Positions 40,536 to 41,985 of a DNA stretch of 41,985 nt are shown piece after piece (the first letter of the stretch is position 1; each line of letters begins with the position of its first letter). A program made the position numbers and the translations under genes. Below the pieces are notes generated by a model. The model did no database searches. It was given only the letters and a program-made list of their open reading frames with translations, and was not told the DNA's origin. Origin of the DNA: JANMDU01 sp043755865 (GTDB lineage: Bacteria; Pseudomonadota; Gammaproteobacteria; Burkholderiales; Burkholderiaceae_C); contig JAYUSD010000162.1 of the NCBI GenBank assembly GCA_043755865.1, forward strand, positions 1-41,985. The letters run 5' to 3'.

Positions 40536-41408
40536 ATGTCTTGGCTAGAAAAACTCCTTCCCGCAAAAATAGAACGCACCGACCCGACCGAACGGCGCAG
40601 CATTCCCGAAGGCTTGTGGACGAAATGCCCCGCTTGCGAAACTGTGCTGTTCAAAACCGATTTGGAGCACAGCTTGATGGTCTGCCCCAAATGCGGCCAC
40701 CATCACCGCATTTCAGCGCGCGCCCGGTTAGATGGCCTTCTTGACCCGGAAGGTCGCTACGACATCGGCCAAGAAGTGATCCCCGTCGATGCACTCAAAT
40801 TCAAAGACAACCGCAAATACCCCGAGCGCTTAAAAGCAGCAATGGAAGAGACCGGCGAGACGGATGCGCTGATCGTCAAAGGTGGCTCGATTCACAATTT
40901 AGAAGTCGTCGTCGCTTGCTTTGAATTCGAGTTCATGGGTGGCTCGATGGGCTCGGTGGTGGGCGAGCGCTTTGTGCGCGGCGTACACACCGCCATTGAG
41001 CAAAAAGTCCCCTTCATCTGCTTTACAGCCACCGGCGGCGCGCGCATGCAAGAGGGCCTGCTCTCGCTCATGCAAATGGCCAAGACGAACGCGTCGCTCA
41101 CCCGTCTGGCTAAAAAAGGCTTGCCTTACATCAGCGTGCTTACCGATCCGACGATGGGCGGCGTGAGTGCCGGATTTGCTTTTGTCGGTGATGTCGTCAT
41201 CGCAGAGCCCAAAGCCTTGATCGGCTTTGCGGGCCCGCGCGTGATTGAAAATACCGTGCGTCAGACTCTGCCGGAGGGTTTTCAGCGCGCTGAATTCTTG
41301 GTCGAAAAAGGCGCGGTGGATTTCATTTGCGACCGTCGAGAGCTTCGCTTAAAACTAGCTTCTGTATTGGCCATGCTTCAGCGCCAACCATCTGACGCCG
41401 TGGCGTAA
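40536..41408 (+). CDS. accD: acetyl-CoA carboxylase carboxyltransferase subunit beta
   Basis: Beta half of the carboxyltransferase that makes malonyl-CoA for fatty acid synthesis; 290 aa. Zinc ribbon C31-x2-C34...C50-x2-C53 (KCPACET, VCPKCGHHH), then the crotonase-like domain with FICFTATGGARMQEGLLSLMQM and VLTDPTMGGVSAGFAFVGD. GGAG precedes the ATG. The trpA-accD order is usual in proteobacteria; folC, which often follows, is absent here. Confidence 0.97.
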   Translation: MSWLEKLLPAKIERTDPTERRSIPEGLWTKCPACETVLFKTDLEHSLMVCPKCGHHHRISARARLDGLLDPEGRYDIGQEVIPVDALKFKDNRKYPERLKAAMEETGETDALIVKGGSIHNLEVVVACFEFEFMGGSMGSVVGERFVRGVHTAIEQKVPFICFTATGGARMQEGLLSLMQMAKTNASLTRLAKKGLPYISVLTDPTMGGVSAGFAFVGDVVIAEPKALIGFAGPRVIENTVRQTLPEGFQRAEFLVEKGAVDFICDRRELRLKLASVLAMLQRQPSDAVA

Positions 41409-41430
41409 ATTGTTATCTCAACGAGCATCT

Positions 41431-41985
41431 GTGCTTCTGAATAATCTCCCGCTCTTCCCCTTAGGCTCGGTTCTGTATCCGGGCTCAGTGTTGCCACTGC
41501 GCATCTTCGAGGTGCGCTATTTGGACATGATTCGCCGCTGTATTGAAAACGGTGCGCCCTTTGGCGTCGTGAGCCTCACGCAAGGCGTGGAAGTGACCAA
41601 GCCTGGCCAAAACGAAGCATTCGCTCAAGTCGGCACGCTAGCTGTCGTCACGCATCACGAAGCACCCCAGCCCGGTCTGCGTGTGATCCGCTGCTTAGGC
41701 CAACAACGCTTTCGCACGTCGCGCATCGAACGCTTAAAACATGGCCTTTGGGTTGCGGATGTAAGCCATTTGCCTGAAGACAGTGCGGTTGCCGTGCCGC
41801 AAGAGCTCAACACCTGCCGCGTCTTGTTTGAAAGCGTTTTAGCGCGAATGCCCTCCGATGTGCAGGCTGATGTGTTCAGAGGCCAAGCGGGCGAGGCGCA
41901 GCTGTCTGATTGTGGCTGGCTGGCCAACCGCTGGTGTCAGCTCCTGCCCGTGCCGCTTGAGATGAAGCAGCGCCTGCTCGAACTT
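41431..41985 (+). CDS. LON substrate-binding-domain protein, 3'-partial
   Basis: Open from a GTG at 41431 to the window end (185 codons, no stop). LNNLPLFPLGSVLYPGSVLP and LRIFEVRYLDMIRRC are the N-terminal (substrate-binding) domain of Lon-type proteins; CLGQQRFRTSRIERLKHGLWVADV continues it. Burkholderiales encode stand-alone ~215-aa LON-domain proteins without ATPase or protease, which this is likely to be; full-length Lon cannot be excluded as the end is missing. It begins 22 bp after accD. Confidence 0.85.
   Translation, partial: MLLNNLPLFPLGSVLYPGSVLPLRIFEVRYLDMIRRCIENGAPFGVVSLTQGVEVTKPGQNEAFAQVGTLAVVTHHEAPQPGLRVIRCLGQQRFRTSRIERLKHGLWVADVSHLPEDSAVAVPQELNTCRVLFESVLARMPSDVQADVFRGQAGEAQLSDCGWLANRWCQLLPVPLEMKQRLLEL

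Noticed and set aside
1..41985. CRISPR array, prophage, insertion sequence or replication origin
   Set aside because: No regularly spaced direct repeats, Cas, phage, transposase or initiator genes are visible.

Overview
The window reads as a chromosomal segment of a Gram-negative betaproteobacterium of the Burkholderiales, most likely Comamonadaceae. The support is the gene orders rpmI-rplT-pheS-pheT-ihfA, glnA-(DUF4124)-glnL-glnG, trpF-trpB-trpA-accD, and lpxH/ppiB/ppiA/L,D-transpeptidase/TPR next to cysS-alkA, together with LpxH (lipid A) and the sequence character of the proteins. It is mainly core genome. There is no integrase, transposase, prophage or CRISPR array.

Layout. 1-2580: a 3-oxo-tetronate catabolic operon (otnK, otnC, otnI). 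otnK enters from outside the window and is broken by an apparent 1-nt deletion. OtnC appears to lack one metal-ligand His. 2628-3299: a YHS-domain lipoprotein. 3384-8474 (minus): rpmI-rplT, a terminator/attenuator, pheS, a 104-nt near-perfect hairpin, pheT, ihfA, and a small protein-tyrosine-phosphatase-like gene coupled to ihfA. 8711-13663 (minus): nitrogen control, in transcription order glnA (sigma-54 promoter), a DUF4124 protein, glnL and glnG. 13864-14595: a gene-free stretch with two copies of a structured hairpin element in inverted orientation. 14596-17542: a lipoprotein, a GNAT acetyltransferase, a split chromate transporter pair and a cNMP-binding-domain protein. 17748-20293: ygiQ (UPF0313 radical SAM), frameshifted and carrying two different repeat insertions. 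20306-21714 (minus): two toxin-antitoxin operons in tandem (VapBC, then FitAB-like), each with a promoter/operator that can be read. 21768-27331 (minus): mtfA, lpxH, ppiB, ppiA, an L,D-transpeptidase and a TPR protein. 27446-34186 (plus): cysS, an AlkA-type glycosylase, a PHP phosphatase, an EamA transporter, a YciO-type protein, an M50 protease and trpS. 34242-36292: a LuxR-type response regulator and a histidine kinase, convergent and overlapping at their 3' ends. 36382-36471: tRNA-Ser(GGA). 36590-41408: serC, trpF, trpB, trpA, accD. 41431-end: a partial LON-domain protein.

The most unusual feature is a family of interspersed repeats of about 45-75 bp, with about 15 copies in 42 kb. Each copy has an AT-rich palindrome (ACTATnAATTTnATAGC), a short spacer, the tail CGCATATTCTATGCCGGC and a looser A-rich extension. 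Copies occur between genes and, in either orientation, in frame inside essential or conserved genes: the glnG linker, the trpF barrel, the ygiQ accessory loop, a cysS loop, a chrA membrane helix, and the signal peptides of ppiA and probably the DUF4124 protein. One orientation encodes peptides of the type AYSMPA; the other encodes hydrophobic segments. This behaviour resembles that of Rickettsia palindromic elements. The second notable feature is the pair of ~155-nt elements at 14028-14189 and 14282-14435. They share a conserved ~87-nt core, but each is closed by a 34-37-bp stem of unrelated sequence, so base pairing is kept while sequence is not.
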